The notes beneath the pieces were generated by a model, which was given only the letters and a program-made list of their open reading frames with translations, searched no databases and was not told the DNA's origin. Made by a program: the position numbers and the translations under genes. Shown piece after piece: positions 17,494 through 27,359 of a stretch of 64,000 bases of DNA. The stretch is taken from positions 54,397-118,396 of the forward strand of contig JAJDWA010000001.1 in assembly GCA_022825825.1 (NCBI GenBank). The letters run 5' to 3'. Origin of the DNA: Candidatus Poribacteria bacterium (GTDB taxonomy: Bacteria; Poribacteria; WGA-4E; WGA-3G). The first letter of the stretch is position 1. The number at the start of each line of letters is the position of its first letter.

Positions 17494-19019
17494 CGTAAGT
17501 TTGATAAAAGCCCATTGTCCCGCAAACTAAATGAAGATTAATTTACTAATTCGGTCCTATTTATTTTCCCAGGCCCGGTAGGCGGGGAACACTGTATAGC
17601 ATGCATACCGTTGATTTGGTGGTTTCCTAACCAATTCAGAATACCGGACGGGGAATGCCAAAAGGCGAATGCGCGTGGTAGAATACGCGTGTGGTATTCT
17701 ACATGATTCGCCATGATTCATACCGTTGATTTGGCGTATTCTAACATACCCATAAGCGTCAATTTTAGAAAACATAGAAATTATTATGATCGCTTTTCAG
17801 GACGGACGGTTATTGGGTTTGTTCTATCTTTAGTATCGGGGAATGCCTAAAGACGAATGCGCGTTTGGCATTCGCCATGATTCATACCGTTGATTTCTTG
17901 ATTTGGTAGGGACGATATGTTTATAATTTAAATTCAATAAATGTGAAAAAACCAAAATAATGAGTTAACTAACATAAGTCGTTATAAATGTACAAAATCG
18001 TGCAATATGAAATAAGGATGCACGTTTATGTGCAGACTGTCCATATTGATCATCCAAGTTATTGAAGTAGCACACCTAAAAGTGGCAAATTGTGGGCAAT
18101 ATAGTAAAATCCAAAATATATGCACGCTTTAGGGCCGGGGGATATAAACAGTCGGACTGGACTTTGCTGTAGCACAACCTAAATGAAGATTAATTTATTA
18201 ATTCGGTAATATTTATTTTCCCCAGGCCCGGTGAACCAACGCCAAATGCGCGTTTGGCATTTGTCCAAATCAACGCTGAATACGCGTGTGGTATTCAGCG
18301 GGTGCGGTTTCCTAACCAATTCAGAATACCAGACGGGGAATGCCAAAAGGCATTCATACCGTTGATTTGGCGTATTCTGACATACCCTTATGCGTCAATT
18401 TAAGGAATTTATTTCAGGTTTCACGCCTTTTAGCCAAAACAACACCGCAACCCCGATTGTAGGGGCGGGTCCCCGGGGAATGCCTAAATGGCATTCATAC
18501 CGTTGATTTGGTGCCCGCCCGTTGTTTGAATACATCAGATATGGCGGGGCACAGAGACCCCGCCCTACAATGTGTGACGGGATTTATCCCCTAAATTGAC
18601 GCCTATGGTATGGTTTCTTAACCGCACCGAATATGATTGCGGAATTACCGAAATATTTTCTTAATCTTCAACAGGTTGTGCTACAATTGTGTGCAAGTAA
18701 TTATAGATTTCACTATATTAACCCAAGTTGCCACATAGTAGCATAAACTTTTAGTTTGTGCATATTAGTACGCAAACTGACAGTTTGCGCTACAATATTT
18801 CACCAATAACGGACTGTTCTCTATTAAAAATGGTGTCTGTGTGTCTAAAAACTTATAGGTAGCAACTTGAGTTATATTACTAAAGAAAGTTATATTACTA
18901 AAGAAGTTGGTGAATTTGTCCAAAGACAACATCCTTGTGTAGTATTCTCCAATCCGTGATTATGGCATAATAATTGCATATCAGATGTATAAGAAACGAA
19001 TTGAACAGGAGAACTACTC
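17494..19019. repeat. 1.5-kb gene-free region of nested small palindromes
   Basis: No credible gene is seen. The region holds at least four kinds of repeat. (1) 'ctaaatgaagattaa...ggcccggtag' units at 17523-17580 and 18177-18231. (2) A cassette running from GGGGAATGCC to CATACCGTTGATTTGG at about 17649-17734, 17839-17905, 18337-18370 and 18476-18512. (3) Hairpins with constant loop CGCGTNTGG and varying stems at 17679-17701, 17854-17874, 18243-18263 and 18274-18300. (4) Inverted ends of the 'aaattgacgcctatgg' family at 17748, 18380 and 18595. A tandem 18-bp duplication (GTTATATTACTAAAGAAA) is at 18871-18906, just upstream of the WD40 gene. Confidence 0.7.
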
Positions 19020-21617
19020 ATGAAAACCACAATATATCTGAAAATAGTACAGAATACTTGGATAAAAAGACAGAAAAACTGCTTGTTGCAGAATTGCCTT
19101 TTTGTGCCTCTGATAAGTAGGGTAATTATATTGTTCCTGGGGATTTCAGCCATCTTATTACCAAGTGTCTATGCCCAAGACTATACACGTTGGGGGTTGC
19201 CGCAAGGAGCAAAGATACGAATCGGTAAAGGCAATATAAGGGATATAAAGTATTCACCTGATGGTAATCGATTAATCGTACAAAGTTCAATAGGTTTTTG
19301 GACCTATGATGCACATACAGGTTCAGAACTAAATTTCATTCCAGAGAATTCCGCAAACATCCTCGGAGTGAGCCCAGATGCCAGTATATATGTTATTTCG
19401 GATGAATACGGGACACTCCAATTGCGAAACCTGACAGATGGAAGTGTTAAAGGAGCTCTAAAAGGTGAAACAAAGGATATTCACCGTATCGCCTTCAGTC
19501 CAGATATGCGGATGCTTGCAGGAGCCAGTGACGAAGTTATTCATCTTTGGGACCTTTCCACTGGAGAACACCAAGCAACTCTCAAAGGACATACAAAATG
19601 GATATGGGCTATTGTATTCAGTCCTAATAGCACAACACTCGCAAGTGGAAGTTCTGATAACACCTTACGCTTATGGGATGTTGCCACGGGTTCACACAAA
19701 GTAACTTTATCCAAGCATACGCGAGCTGTAAGCAAGCTTGTGTTCAGTCCAGATGGGAACACGCTTATAAATGGCGATTGGGACGGTGAAATTCAGTTGT
19801 GGGATGTTAACTCTGGACAAAAGAAAAACACCTTCAAACTATCATCAATCAGCCGCATGAAATTCAGCCCGGATGGTAATACGATTGTAACCAGTGGTTT
19901 CGGAGGATTGCTTCTATGGGATGTTGCCACCGGAACGATCAAAAACGAATTTGGCGGACATGCGCGAAGGGCCTGGACTTTCGCATTCAGCCCAGATGGC
20001 AAGACACTTGTGAGTAGTGGCGGAGATGAACTGTTTCTGTGGAACTTTGAAAGTGGGCAACGTGTAATGTCTATTTCTGGACATACTACCCCAGTTTATG
20101 GGATGGCATTCAGTCCAAATGGTAATATACTCGCAACATCAAATGGTACGAAAATCCATCTGTTGGATCCTTCCACTGGTGAATTCAAAAAGATCATATT
20201 TGGAGGGCATTGGTTATACCATTCTGACTTGGCATTCAGTCCGGATAGTAACACACTTGCATGTATAGGAAGTTCAACCCCTCATCTGTGGGATGTTTCC
20301 AGTACCACACACATTGCTCCTCTCTATAAGTTATATAATCCAGGACCAGAAAACACGCCAAATACACATTTTACTTCCATTGCGTTCAGTCCAGATGGTC
20401 AATTCCTTGCCGCCGGAAATACCGACAAAGCGATACATTTATGGTATATGGGACGCACCTACATTGACACGATTATCGGACATACAGCAGGAGTGACTTC
20501 AATAGACTTCAGCCGTGATAACCGACTACTTGTCAGTGGAAGTAACGACCATTCAGTACGTTTATGGGATTTTACTTCCAGATCCGAAATTACAACCTTC
20601 ACCGGACATACCGATAAAGTCCTAAGTGTTGCAATTAATCCTGAGGCAAGCATAGTTGCCAGCGGCAGTCAGGATAACACGATTATTCTATGGGATATTG
20701 TCACTGGTGAGTCCAGAACGATCCATACTGGACATATAGAAGGAGTCCGTAATCTCACATTCAGTGTTGACGGTAATACGCTTGTTAGTAGTGGTGGAGT
20801 TTATCAGAACCCTGACCTCACAGTAAGAGTATGGGATGTCACCACTGGTGAACAGAAAACTACCCTCATAGGACATACAGATTACATTTTAGACCTTGTA
20901 TTTAGCCAAGATGGCACTACCCTTGCCACTGGAAGCTGGGACGGAACGGTTCTCTTATGGGATTACACTACATTTTTAGACACCGAAAATGAAATTCAGC
21001 AACTCGATGAGGATGTGAACCGTGATGGAAGTATAAATTTGCAAGACCTAATTTTTGTAGCGTCACAATATGGGCAGGTAGGAGATGAAAATGCTGCTGA
21101 TGTCAACAAGGATGGTGTTATTGACATAGCGGATATTTTGTTAGTGGCTGCTGCACTTGAAAATGTAAATGCTGCACCCCCAAAATATACGCATACTATA
21201 GAATTTCTCACCGCTGCGAATGTTCAAGGGTGGATAAATCAAGCACAACTAACATACAACAGCACACCTATCTACCAGAAAGGTATTGCTAAACTTGAAC
21301 AACTATTGACTCATCTAACACCTGAAAAGACTGTACTTCTACCTAACTATCCGAACCCCTTCAATCCAGAGACTTGGATTCCGTACCAGTTAGCAAATCC
21401 GGCAGACGTGACACTTCGCATCTATTCTGCAGATGGGCAAGTAATTCGAACGTTGGTGTTAGGCAAGCAGGCAGCAGGAATCTATCAAAGCCGAAACAGG
21501 GCAGCGTATTGGGACGGTAAAAATGAATTTGGGGAACCGGTAGCGAGCGGCCCCTACTATTATACACTTTCTACTGGGAAATACACTGCAACACGTAAAA
21601 TGGTAATTAAAAAATAG
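19020..21617 (+). CDS. Secreted WD40-dockerin protein with sorting-type C-terminus
   Basis: An 865-residue protein. The start has AGGAG about eight bases upstream. The N-terminus is long and basic before a hydrophobic signal stretch ending VYAQ at about residue 53. YTRWGLPQGAKIRIGKG and about 14 WD40 units follow, enough for two seven-bladed propellers. Residues about 664-715 are a type I dockerin with two calcium loops, DVNRDGSINLQDL and DVNKDGVIDIADIL. The last 90 residues carry NYPNPFNPETWIPYQLAN and a FlgD-like fold ending TRKMVIKK. The dockerin would bind a cohesin, and a three-cohesin protein is encoded at 32037. The next gene is a paralogue 12 bp downstream, so the two form an operon. 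The ligand of the propellers is unknown. Confidence 0.9.
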   Translation: MKTTIYLKIVQNTWIKRQKNCLLQNCLFVPLISRVIILFLGISAILLPSVYAQDYTRWGLPQGAKIRIGKGNIRDIKYSPDGNRLIVQSSIGFWTYDAHTGSELNFIPENSANILGVSPDASIYVISDEYGTLQLRNLTDGSVKGALKGETKDIHRIAFSPDMRMLAGASDEVIHLWDLSTGEHQATLKGHTKWIWAIVFSPNSTTLASGSSDNTLRLWDVATGSHKVTLSKHTRAVSKLVFSPDGNTLINGDWDGEIQLWDVNSGQKKNTFKLSSISRMKFSPDGNTIVTSGFGGLLLWDVATGTIKNEFGGHARRAWTFAFSPDGKTLVSSGGDELFLWNFESGQRVMSISGHTTPVYGMAFSPNGNILATSNGTKIHLLDPSTGEFKKIIFGGHWLYHSDLAFSPDSNTLACIGSSTPHLWDVSSTTHIAPLYKLYNPGPENTPNTHFTSIAFSPDGQFLAAGNTDKAIHLWYMGRTYIDTIIGHTAGVTSIDFSRDNRLLVSGSNDHSVRLWDFTSRSEITTFTGHTDKVLSVAINPEASIVASGSQDNTIILWDIVTGESRTIHTGHIEGVRNLTFSVDGNTLVSSGGVYQNPDLTVRVWDVTTGEQKTTLIGHTDYILDLVFSQDGTTLATGSWDGTVLLWDYTTFLDTENEIQQLDEDVNRDGSINLQDLIFVASQYGQVGDENAADVNKDGVIDIADILLVAAALENVNAAPPKYTHTIEFLTAANVQGWINQAQLTYNSTPIYQKGIAKLEQLLTHLTPEKTVLLPNYPNPFNPETWIPYQLANPADVTLRIYSADGQVIRTLVLGKQAAGIYQSRNRAAYWDGKNEFGEPVASGPYYYTLSTGKYTATRKMVIKK

Positions 21618-21629
21618 GAGACTAAACTG

Positions 21630-24164
21630 ATGAAAAACATGCGATTTTCAACACTAATTCTCTATCTGATTTCAATTCTATTTTTACCGTATGCTTTTTC
21701 CCAAGATTACACACAATGGGGGTTACCTGAAGGTGCCAAAATGCGATTAGGGAAAGGCGTGATAACTGGCAATATTACCTTTTCCCCAGATAGTTCTTTA
21801 CTTGCTGTAGCAAGCTCTATCGGAATTTGGATTTATGACGGACACACCGGTAAAGAACTTAATTTACTCACCAATCATGCTGGATATATTCCAAATATTG
21901 CATTCAGCCCAGATGGTAAAACACTGGCAAGCTGTAATTCAGCTGAATTTTACCTATGGGATGTAGACACGGGTAAGCTCAAACTGACTATTTCAGCACA
22001 CACAAGAGATATTAATAGGCTTGCATTTAACCCAGATGGTAAAACATTAGCTACGTGTAGTGATTATGACGATATAATAAAACTATGGGATATTTCAACC
22101 GGAGAACTAAAAACCACCTTTAAAGGGCATGAAAAAGGTGTTGATGCAATCTCCTTCAGTCCAGATGGAAGGTTGCTTGTTACCTATGGTAGAGATGAAG
22201 ACACGGTGATGAAGCTATTGGACATCGCAACCGGTGAAGTCAAAGCAACCTTTCTGTTGGCAGAAGACAACCTCGTTTACTACGCGAATACCGCATTCAG
22301 TCCAGATGGTAGCACAATAGCAATTTGTGGGCAATACCACGCTGGGGTACATCTTTGGGATGTTGCAACTAACACATTGAAGACTACCCTTAAGGGACAC
22401 ATGAGTGGAGTCAACAGTGTAGCATTTAGCCAGGATAGCCACACGCTTGCCAGTGGTAGTAAGGATCATACAGTGATTCTGTGGGATGTTGCTACCGGCA
22501 GTTATAAGACGACGCTAATAGCACATACTGACGACATCGTCAGTGTAGCATTTAGCCCTGATGGGGCAACTCTGGCAAGTGGTAGTACAGATGGAACAGT
22601 CGTTCTATGGGATACTGAAACGCTTGAGCAGAAGACAACAATCACGGAACATACAGTCGGTTTCTCGATGATAGCATTTAGTCCAAATGGACAAGCAATT
22701 GTTAGTGGGAGCCCGGACAAAACAGTACGACTGTGGGATACTACAACAGGCAAAAACATAAAAACCTTCAGAGGACACGTGGGCGAGGTTAGAGCTGTTG
22801 CCTTCAGCCCAGATGGACGCACTGTAGTCAGTGGTGCTGGTAAGACTGTAGATAATTATTTCTATGGTGATGACCACACGATAAGGTTTTGGGATGTTCC
22901 CTCAGGTAAGCATAAAGCCACCTGGTTCGGACATCAACGGCCCATCTCTTATCTCACCTTCAGTCCAGATGGACGCACACTCGTAAGTTGTGGTTCTGAG
23001 AAAAAAGCCATTTTTTGGGATGTTGCCACGGGGAACCCCTTATGGACGTTCCTTGGAAATGGAGATGAAGTCGGGACAATTAGGTTCAGTCCGGGAGGAC
23101 GTAGGTTCGTCCACCCAAATGATGAAGGTATACATTTGTGGGACTTTGAAAGTAGACAACGCATTTCAACGTTTCCCGGCAGCAAATCCAGCAATCCTAT
23201 TATCAGTCCGGATGGTAATACAATCGCTTCAAGCGGAATTGGTCAACAAGTACATTTATGGGACATTACTACTGGGAGAAAAAACACAATTTACACTGGA
23301 CATGTTGGCTATTACACAAATATCATTTTTAGCCCAGATGGGAAAACGCTCGTATCTGTAGGACTTTGGGAAGATGGTACAATGCGGTTTTGGAATCCGG
23401 TAAGTGGTGAAATGAAATTAATTCTGAGCAGCATGCCAGATAATGGTTTTGGCCTCGCGTTTAGTAATGATGGAAATATGCTTGCAACATCAAGCTACCA
23501 TGGCGGTACAATACTTTTGTGGGACTATGCTTCCCTAATAAAATCACGGCCACTTGAAGCGGATGTAAACGAGGACGGTATTGTAGATGTACAAGATTTA
23601 ATGATAGTTGCCGCAAACTTCGGACAGACAGGACCAAATGAAGCGGATGTAAACGGAGATGGTGTAGTTGATATTGCCGATATTTTGATAGTCGCAGGTG
23701 CAATAAATGCAGCTGCTGCCCCTTCAACGTATAGTCAAAATATAGAATCACTCCCTTCAAGAGATGATGTACAGAGATGGCTTTTAGAAGCAAAGCAGTT
23801 GAACATAACGGATACAACATCCCAAAGAGGTATCCGTTTTCTTGAACAACTCTTGCTTGTCCGAACACATGGAAAGACCGCACTCCTTCCAAACTATCCG
23901 AACCCCTTCAATCCAGAAACGTGGATACCCTATCAGTTGTCAGCCACAGCGGATGTGACAATTGAGATATACTCTTCTGATGGGCAGTTGATACGCACCT
24001 TAGATATTGGAGAACAGCCTGCAGGACTATATCAAAATCGTAGTCGCGCAGCATATTGGAACGGGAAAAACCAAATCGGCGAACCTGTCGCAAGCGGAGT
24101 CTATTTCTATACCCTCACAGCAGGATATTACACTGGAACACGAAAAATGTTGATACGGAAGTAA
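21630..24164 (+). CDS. Secreted WD40-dockerin protein with sorting-type C-terminus
   Basis: An 844-residue paralogue of the gene just upstream, with the same order of parts: signal peptide (residues 1-24, ending YAFSQ), YTQWGLPEGAKMRLGKG, about 14 WD40 units, a dockerin at about 643-690 (DVNEDGIVDVQDLM and DVNGDGVVDIADIL), and a C-terminal domain from about residue 753 with NYPNPFNPETWIPYQLS and the end TRKMLIRK. GGAG stands ten bases before the ATG, and the 12-bp gap to the upstream stop implies co-transcription. The propeller sequences of the two differ clearly while the architecture is kept, which suggests an old duplication with different ligands. It would be exported and could dock to a cohesin. 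Confidence 0.9.
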   Translation: MKNMRFSTLILYLISILFLPYAFSQDYTQWGLPEGAKMRLGKGVITGNITFSPDSSLLAVASSIGIWIYDGHTGKELNLLTNHAGYIPNIAFSPDGKTLASCNSAEFYLWDVDTGKLKLTISAHTRDINRLAFNPDGKTLATCSDYDDIIKLWDISTGELKTTFKGHEKGVDAISFSPDGRLLVTYGRDEDTVMKLLDIATGEVKATFLLAEDNLVYYANTAFSPDGSTIAICGQYHAGVHLWDVATNTLKTTLKGHMSGVNSVAFSQDSHTLASGSKDHTVILWDVATGSYKTTLIAHTDDIVSVAFSPDGATLASGSTDGTVVLWDTETLEQKTTITEHTVGFSMIAFSPNGQAIVSGSPDKTVRLWDTTTGKNIKTFRGHVGEVRAVAFSPDGRTVVSGAGKTVDNYFYGDDHTIRFWDVPSGKHKATWFGHQRPISYLTFSPDGRTLVSCGSEKKAIFWDVATGNPLWTFLGNGDEVGTIRFSPGGRRFVHPNDEGIHLWDFESRQRISTFPGSKSSNPIISPDGNTIASSGIGQQVHLWDITTGRKNTIYTGHVGYYTNIIFSPDGKTLVSVGLWEDGTMRFWNPVSGEMKLILSSMPDNGFGLAFSNDGNMLATSSYHGGTILLWDYASLIKSRPLEADVNEDGIVDVQDLMIVAANFGQTGPNEADVNGDGVVDIADILIVAGAINAAAAPSTYSQNIESLPSRDDVQRWLLEAKQLNITDTTSQRGIRFLEQLLLVRTHGKTALLPNYPNPFNPETWIPYQLSATADVTIEIYSSDGQLIRTLDIGEQPAGLYQNRSRAAYWNGKNQIGEPVASGVYFYTLTAGYYTGTRKMLIRK

Positions 24165-24224
24165 TAGCAACGGACAACAAAAAATTGAAAGGTTGGGAGG
24201 CGATATTCTTTTCTTTGTCTACTT

Positions 24225-25637
24225 TCATTTATCAGGCGGCTTTCGCCATTGTCCCTTAGTGACCTGATCAATCAGTATGCGTGCTTTCTGACTCTCTCGC
24301 ACCTGCTTCTCAATTTCAACCGGATCCCATTCTGCCAATAATTGTGTTTCCAATTCGTTGCAGATTTTCTGATATTTAGGTTCATTGGCAAGATTGCGAA
24401 ATTCTCCCGGATCTTCAGTTATATCGTAAAGTTCAGGTGGGTCGCCAAGGCTATAGTTGAATTTATAGCGCCCCTTCCGCACCATTGCCATCGGGCGTTC
24501 AACGCCATGCGCGAGGTATTCGGAGAATGCAAAATCTTTCCAATCGATTGCAGTGCCTTGGACCAAGGGAATCAGACTATCACCATCAAATTGACTTAAG
24601 GAATCTCCACCTGCAATGTCAACCAACGTGGCAGTCAGATCAACAAGTGAAACGACCTGGTCAATGCGTTTACCTGCGGATAGATGATCAGGGGACATAA
24701 TCTGTAGCGGCACGCGAGCGGAGGCCTCATAGAAGTTTGACTTGCGCCACATGCTGTGCTCACCGTTCATCTCACCGTGATCGCTGGTATAGATGACGAC
24801 GGTATTCTCCAACTGACCTGTCTCCTCAAGTGTCTGCAGCAGATTGCCAATCTTCTCATCCAGGTAGGTAATCAACCCGTAATAGCCGGCGCGTGCGCGG
24901 CGGACTAAATCCTCTGGAAAATCAACACAACCAAACATGCGCCGCATCCGTTGGTAGACGGGATGTTGATTTTCGAGGTGTCCGTCTGGGATATTAGGTA
25001 AGTCTATCTCCTCAAGTGGATAGAGGTCCCAAAACCGTTGTGGCACAACAAGCGGAAAATGCGGTGCGATGAACGAGACATTGAGTGCCCACGGTTGTTC
25101 TTGCCGCGCAGGATCGCGGAGATATGTCAGTGCCTCTGACTCTGCCAGGTCATCAATTTCAATTTCCACCGTTGTTCCAGGACCAGCTTGTGCAAGTCCT
25201 TGCCATGGGCGGGATGCTGGTGGTGTACCGTTATCCCAATCCGTGAGTCCGTGTTGCCTTTCTGCGTGTAGGTCGCGAGCAAGTTGCGCACGAAACCCGT
25301 GCAACTGATCCATTCCACCGAAATGCTGTTTGCCTGAGAGTACGACATCGTAGTCTAAATCTCGTAGAAAGTGTGCCCACGTAACAGCATCCGGACGCAA
25401 AGGTGCTGCGTTATCCCACGCGCCGATGTGGTGGATATAGCGACCTGTCATAAACGACATCCGAGACGGCATGCAGAGTGGCGAATTGCAGTAGGCATTT
25501 GTGAAGGTAACACCACTTTTCGCGAGTCTGTCCAGGTGCGGGGTTTGGACGAAGGGATGTCCATAAGGTCCACTAAACATTGGTGCGTGTTCGTCGGACA
25601 TAATGAGGAGGATATTCGGAGGTTGGTTTGTGGGCAT
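24225..25637 (-). CDS. Formylglycine-dependent sulfatase
   Basis: A 470-residue sulfatase. The signature C-x-P-S-R appears as C55-M-P-S-R59 in NSPLCMPSRMSFMTGRY, with the metal-binding NILLIMSDEHAP at the N-terminus and YTSDHGEMNGEHSMWRKSNFYE near residue 290 supplying further metal and active-site residues. The Ser form of the motif and the overall layout recall choline-sulfatase and heparan-type sulfatases, but the substrate cannot be assigned. No signal peptide is seen. Maturation needs a formylglycine-generating enzyme or an anaerobic sulfatase-maturing enzyme, neither of which is in the window. The gene is convergent with the WD40-dockerin operon, 60 bp from its end. Confidence 0.9.
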   Translation of the reverse strand: MPTNQPPNILLIMSDEHAPMFSGPYGHPFVQTPHLDRLAKSGVTFTNAYCNSPLCMPSRMSFMTGRYIHHIGAWDNAAPLRPDAVTWAHFLRDLDYDVVLSGKQHFGGMDQLHGFRAQLARDLHAERQHGLTDWDNGTPPASRPWQGLAQAGPGTTVEIEIDDLAESEALTYLRDPARQEQPWALNVSFIAPHFPLVVPQRFWDLYPLEEIDLPNIPDGHLENQHPVYQRMRRMFGCVDFPEDLVRRARAGYYGLITYLDEKIGNLLQTLEETGQLENTVVIYTSDHGEMNGEHSMWRKSNFYEASARVPLQIMSPDHLSAGKRIDQVVSLVDLTATLVDIAGGDSLSQFDGDSLIPLVQGTAIDWKDFAFSEYLAHGVERPMAMVRKGRYKFNYSLGDPPELYDITEDPGEFRNLANEPKYQKICNELETQLLAEWDPVEIEKQVRESQKARILIDQVTKGQWRKPPDK

Positions 25638-25885
25638 GAGGCTTCTATATCATGGGAAATTATCAATTTCCTATAAGATACCATTCCTTTTACACACTGT
25701 CAAGAGAAAACAACCGTGACTTTTTTTAGCAGAATACAGTTGTTGCCAGCAATATCAATCTAATCACGGCATTGCGTCCTACCGTCATGAGTTGTGGAAG
25801 TTGCCACGTCGCATCTGTGATACGGCTTCACTAAATAATATATCTCGTGTATTGAATGGCTCTGGTCCGAGCGAGGTAGAAGGTC

Positions 25886-26617
25886 TTATTCTTCCTTCTT
25901 CTTATGCCACATCCATTCAAAGTTATCCTGCGGTTGAAACCCTAAAATCCGTTTTGTTTTTGCATTTGAGAATTGCTGATGCGGTAAATCTGCGAAGATA
26001 TTAAAAATCTCACACTTTGATGGTAGTTCCTCCAGATCAATTTCCAGACCTAATCGAAATGCTTCGCCCGCGTCGCGCCAACTGACAGAAAATGGGTTGA
26101 GATCGGTACCTTCTGCCTCATAATTGAGTTCTTGGAAACTGAGAAATAGATAACAGAGAACATAGATGTCGTAATGTACAGTAAAGACCTTACAAATTTC
26201 CTGCCCAAGTCCTTTAGTTAACGGATAGAGTCCTGTGCTGGTATGTGGTGGAACATCAGGGTTGATTTCATAATCGTAGGAAGTATAACTGTCACCTTGG
26301 ATGGTGAAATGCGGACCAGTATTGATAACACGACAGATGTCGTGTTCAACAGCAGCACGCATCATATTATAACATCCACGTGTGCTAACATCAAATGCTA
26401 ACTGACGATCATGACGGAGTACTGAGCAGTTGATGATAGTGTCCATTCCCTCTGCTGCTCTCATTACCTGATCCAATGAACCGACATCAATATGCATAGA
26501 TTCATGTTTTGTGTCTATCTCGTTTATGTCTGTTACGCGTAAAGTGTAATAGGGTTCTAATGCCTTGACAACATGAGGACCGAGGTAACCGTTTCCACCT
26601 AAAATAAGAACTTTCAT
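25886..26617 (-). CDS. NAD-dependent epimerase/dehydratase family protein
   Basis: A 243-residue extended short-chain dehydrogenase/reductase. The nucleotide-binding motif is GGNGYLG at residues 8-14, an acidic residue ends the second strand (RVTDIN), and the active-site YPLTK (Tyr-x3-Lys) is near residue 131. The family acts on nucleotide sugars and related compounds. The protein is shorter than the usual 300-330 residues, as the substrate-binding C-terminal part is reduced. The gene stands alone, with 248 bp and 650 bp of spacer on its two sides. Substrate unknown. Confidence 0.8.
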   Translation of the reverse strand: MKVLILGGNGYLGPHVVKALEPYYTLRVTDINEIDTKHESMHIDVGSLDQVMRAAEGMDTIINCSVLRHDRQLAFDVSTRGCYNMMRAAVEHDICRVINTGPHFTIQGDSYTSYDYEINPDVPPHTSTGLYPLTKGLGQEICKVFTVHYDIYVLCYLFLSFQELNYEAEGTDLNPFSVSWRDAGEAFRLGLEIDLEELPSKCEIFNIFADLPHQQFSNAKTKRILGFQPQDNFEWMWHKKKEE

Positions 26618-26725
26618 GGTTATATTTTCTCCTGTTTGTACTGGACGCGGTATATTTCTGCTTTAAAATTTGGTTGATTTGTCGGATTATAGCAGATTTA
26701 CAATAACGACACTATGATGACCAGC

Positions 26726-26741
26726 GAGGTTAGGAAACCTC
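26726..26741. repeat. Short hairpin of the 'gaggttaggaaacctc' family
   Basis: GAGGTT and AACCTC flank an AGGA loop, set between CCAGC and TTACCGCG. The same layout with a different stem is at 57032-57051 (GCGAGGTT/AACCTCGC), 8632-8650, 50563-50580 and 18301. These are REP-like intergenic hairpins with changing stems. Confidence 0.6.
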
Positions 26742-26806
26742 ATTTACCGCGTGTAGGGTTGCCCTCCATTGAAATGTCTACTTATTTCTATGAATTCATT
26801 ATCGTT

Positions 26807-26988
26807 TTACAAAGTCTCTAATTTTTCCGCAATGTCGCTAATCTCTTCAATTAGTGTTGTTTTGGTATTACCACTAAATATGTCCCGTGTTGCTGGGGCA
26901 ATGTCATAAAGGCGAAAACATGTTCGCCTTCATATACTTTGGCAGAGGGAATTTTACCTTCAGCAATCGCACAAAAGATGCGTTCCAT
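26807..26988 (-). pseudogene. Decayed HIT-family (histidine triad) gene fragment
   Basis: From the ATG at 26988 (GGAGGGG upstream) the translation reads MERIFCAIAEGKIPSAKVYE and then GEHVFAFM, the classic start of HIT proteins. After that the similarity jumps frame: DIAPATR in one frame, then TYLVVIPKQH in the starting frame, which ends at a TAA about 46 codons in, then TLIEEISDIAEKLETL in the other frame. The catalytic HxHxH region is missing altogether. So the gene has at least two frameshifts and a 3' truncation. It lies in the spacer between the epimerase and tRNA-Leu. Confidence 0.75.
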
Positions 26989-27228
26989 ATATTTGTCCCC
27001 TCCGTCAAGATTTTAGCAAATTCAAGTTAGAATATCAACAACAAATATAGTGTGGACAGAGCCGTTCAATTTTCCAATAATTTCTAATATCTTTCAAAGG
27101 TCTCTTCCTGTCCGAGCGGCCCGACAAATACCGGACGCGTCCTTGGCGTTGATTCACTGGCCGAGACCGTGCGTAAAATATTGAGAAAAACCTGACAATT
27201 GAATGGTTCTGTTTTCGGATTTTAAAAT

Positions 27229-27257
27229 TTGACATTTTCCAAATATCCGTGTATACT
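27229..27257 (+). promoter_or_regulatory. Sigma-70 promoter of tRNA-Leu(CAG)
   Basis: TTGACA (27229-27234) and TATACT (27252-27257) are spaced by 17 bases, and the tRNA begins 15 bases after the -10 box. Confidence 0.75.
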
Positions 27258-27271
27258 ATAGTATTAATCAA

Positions 27272-27357
27272 GCCGGGATGCTGGAATTTGGTAGACAGGC
27301 TAGATTCAGGTTCTAGTGTGCATTTCGCGCGTAAGGGTTCGAGTCCCTTTCCCGGCA
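27272..27357 (+). tRNA. tRNA-Leu(CAG)
   Basis: The acceptor arms GCCGGGA and TCCCGGC pair fully, with discriminator A. The anticodon loop is TTCAGGT (anticodon CAG) on stem CTAGA/TCTAG, a long variable arm follows as in class II tRNAs, and the T arm is AAGGG-TTCGAGT-CCCTT. CCA is not encoded. Its 3' end lies two bases from the stop of the convergent MFS gene. Confidence 0.95.
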
Positions 27358-27359
27358 TG

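Noticed and set aside
27035..27358. A 107-residue minus-strand frame covering tRNA-Leu(CAG).
   Set aside because: It runs antisense through the tRNA and its promoter.
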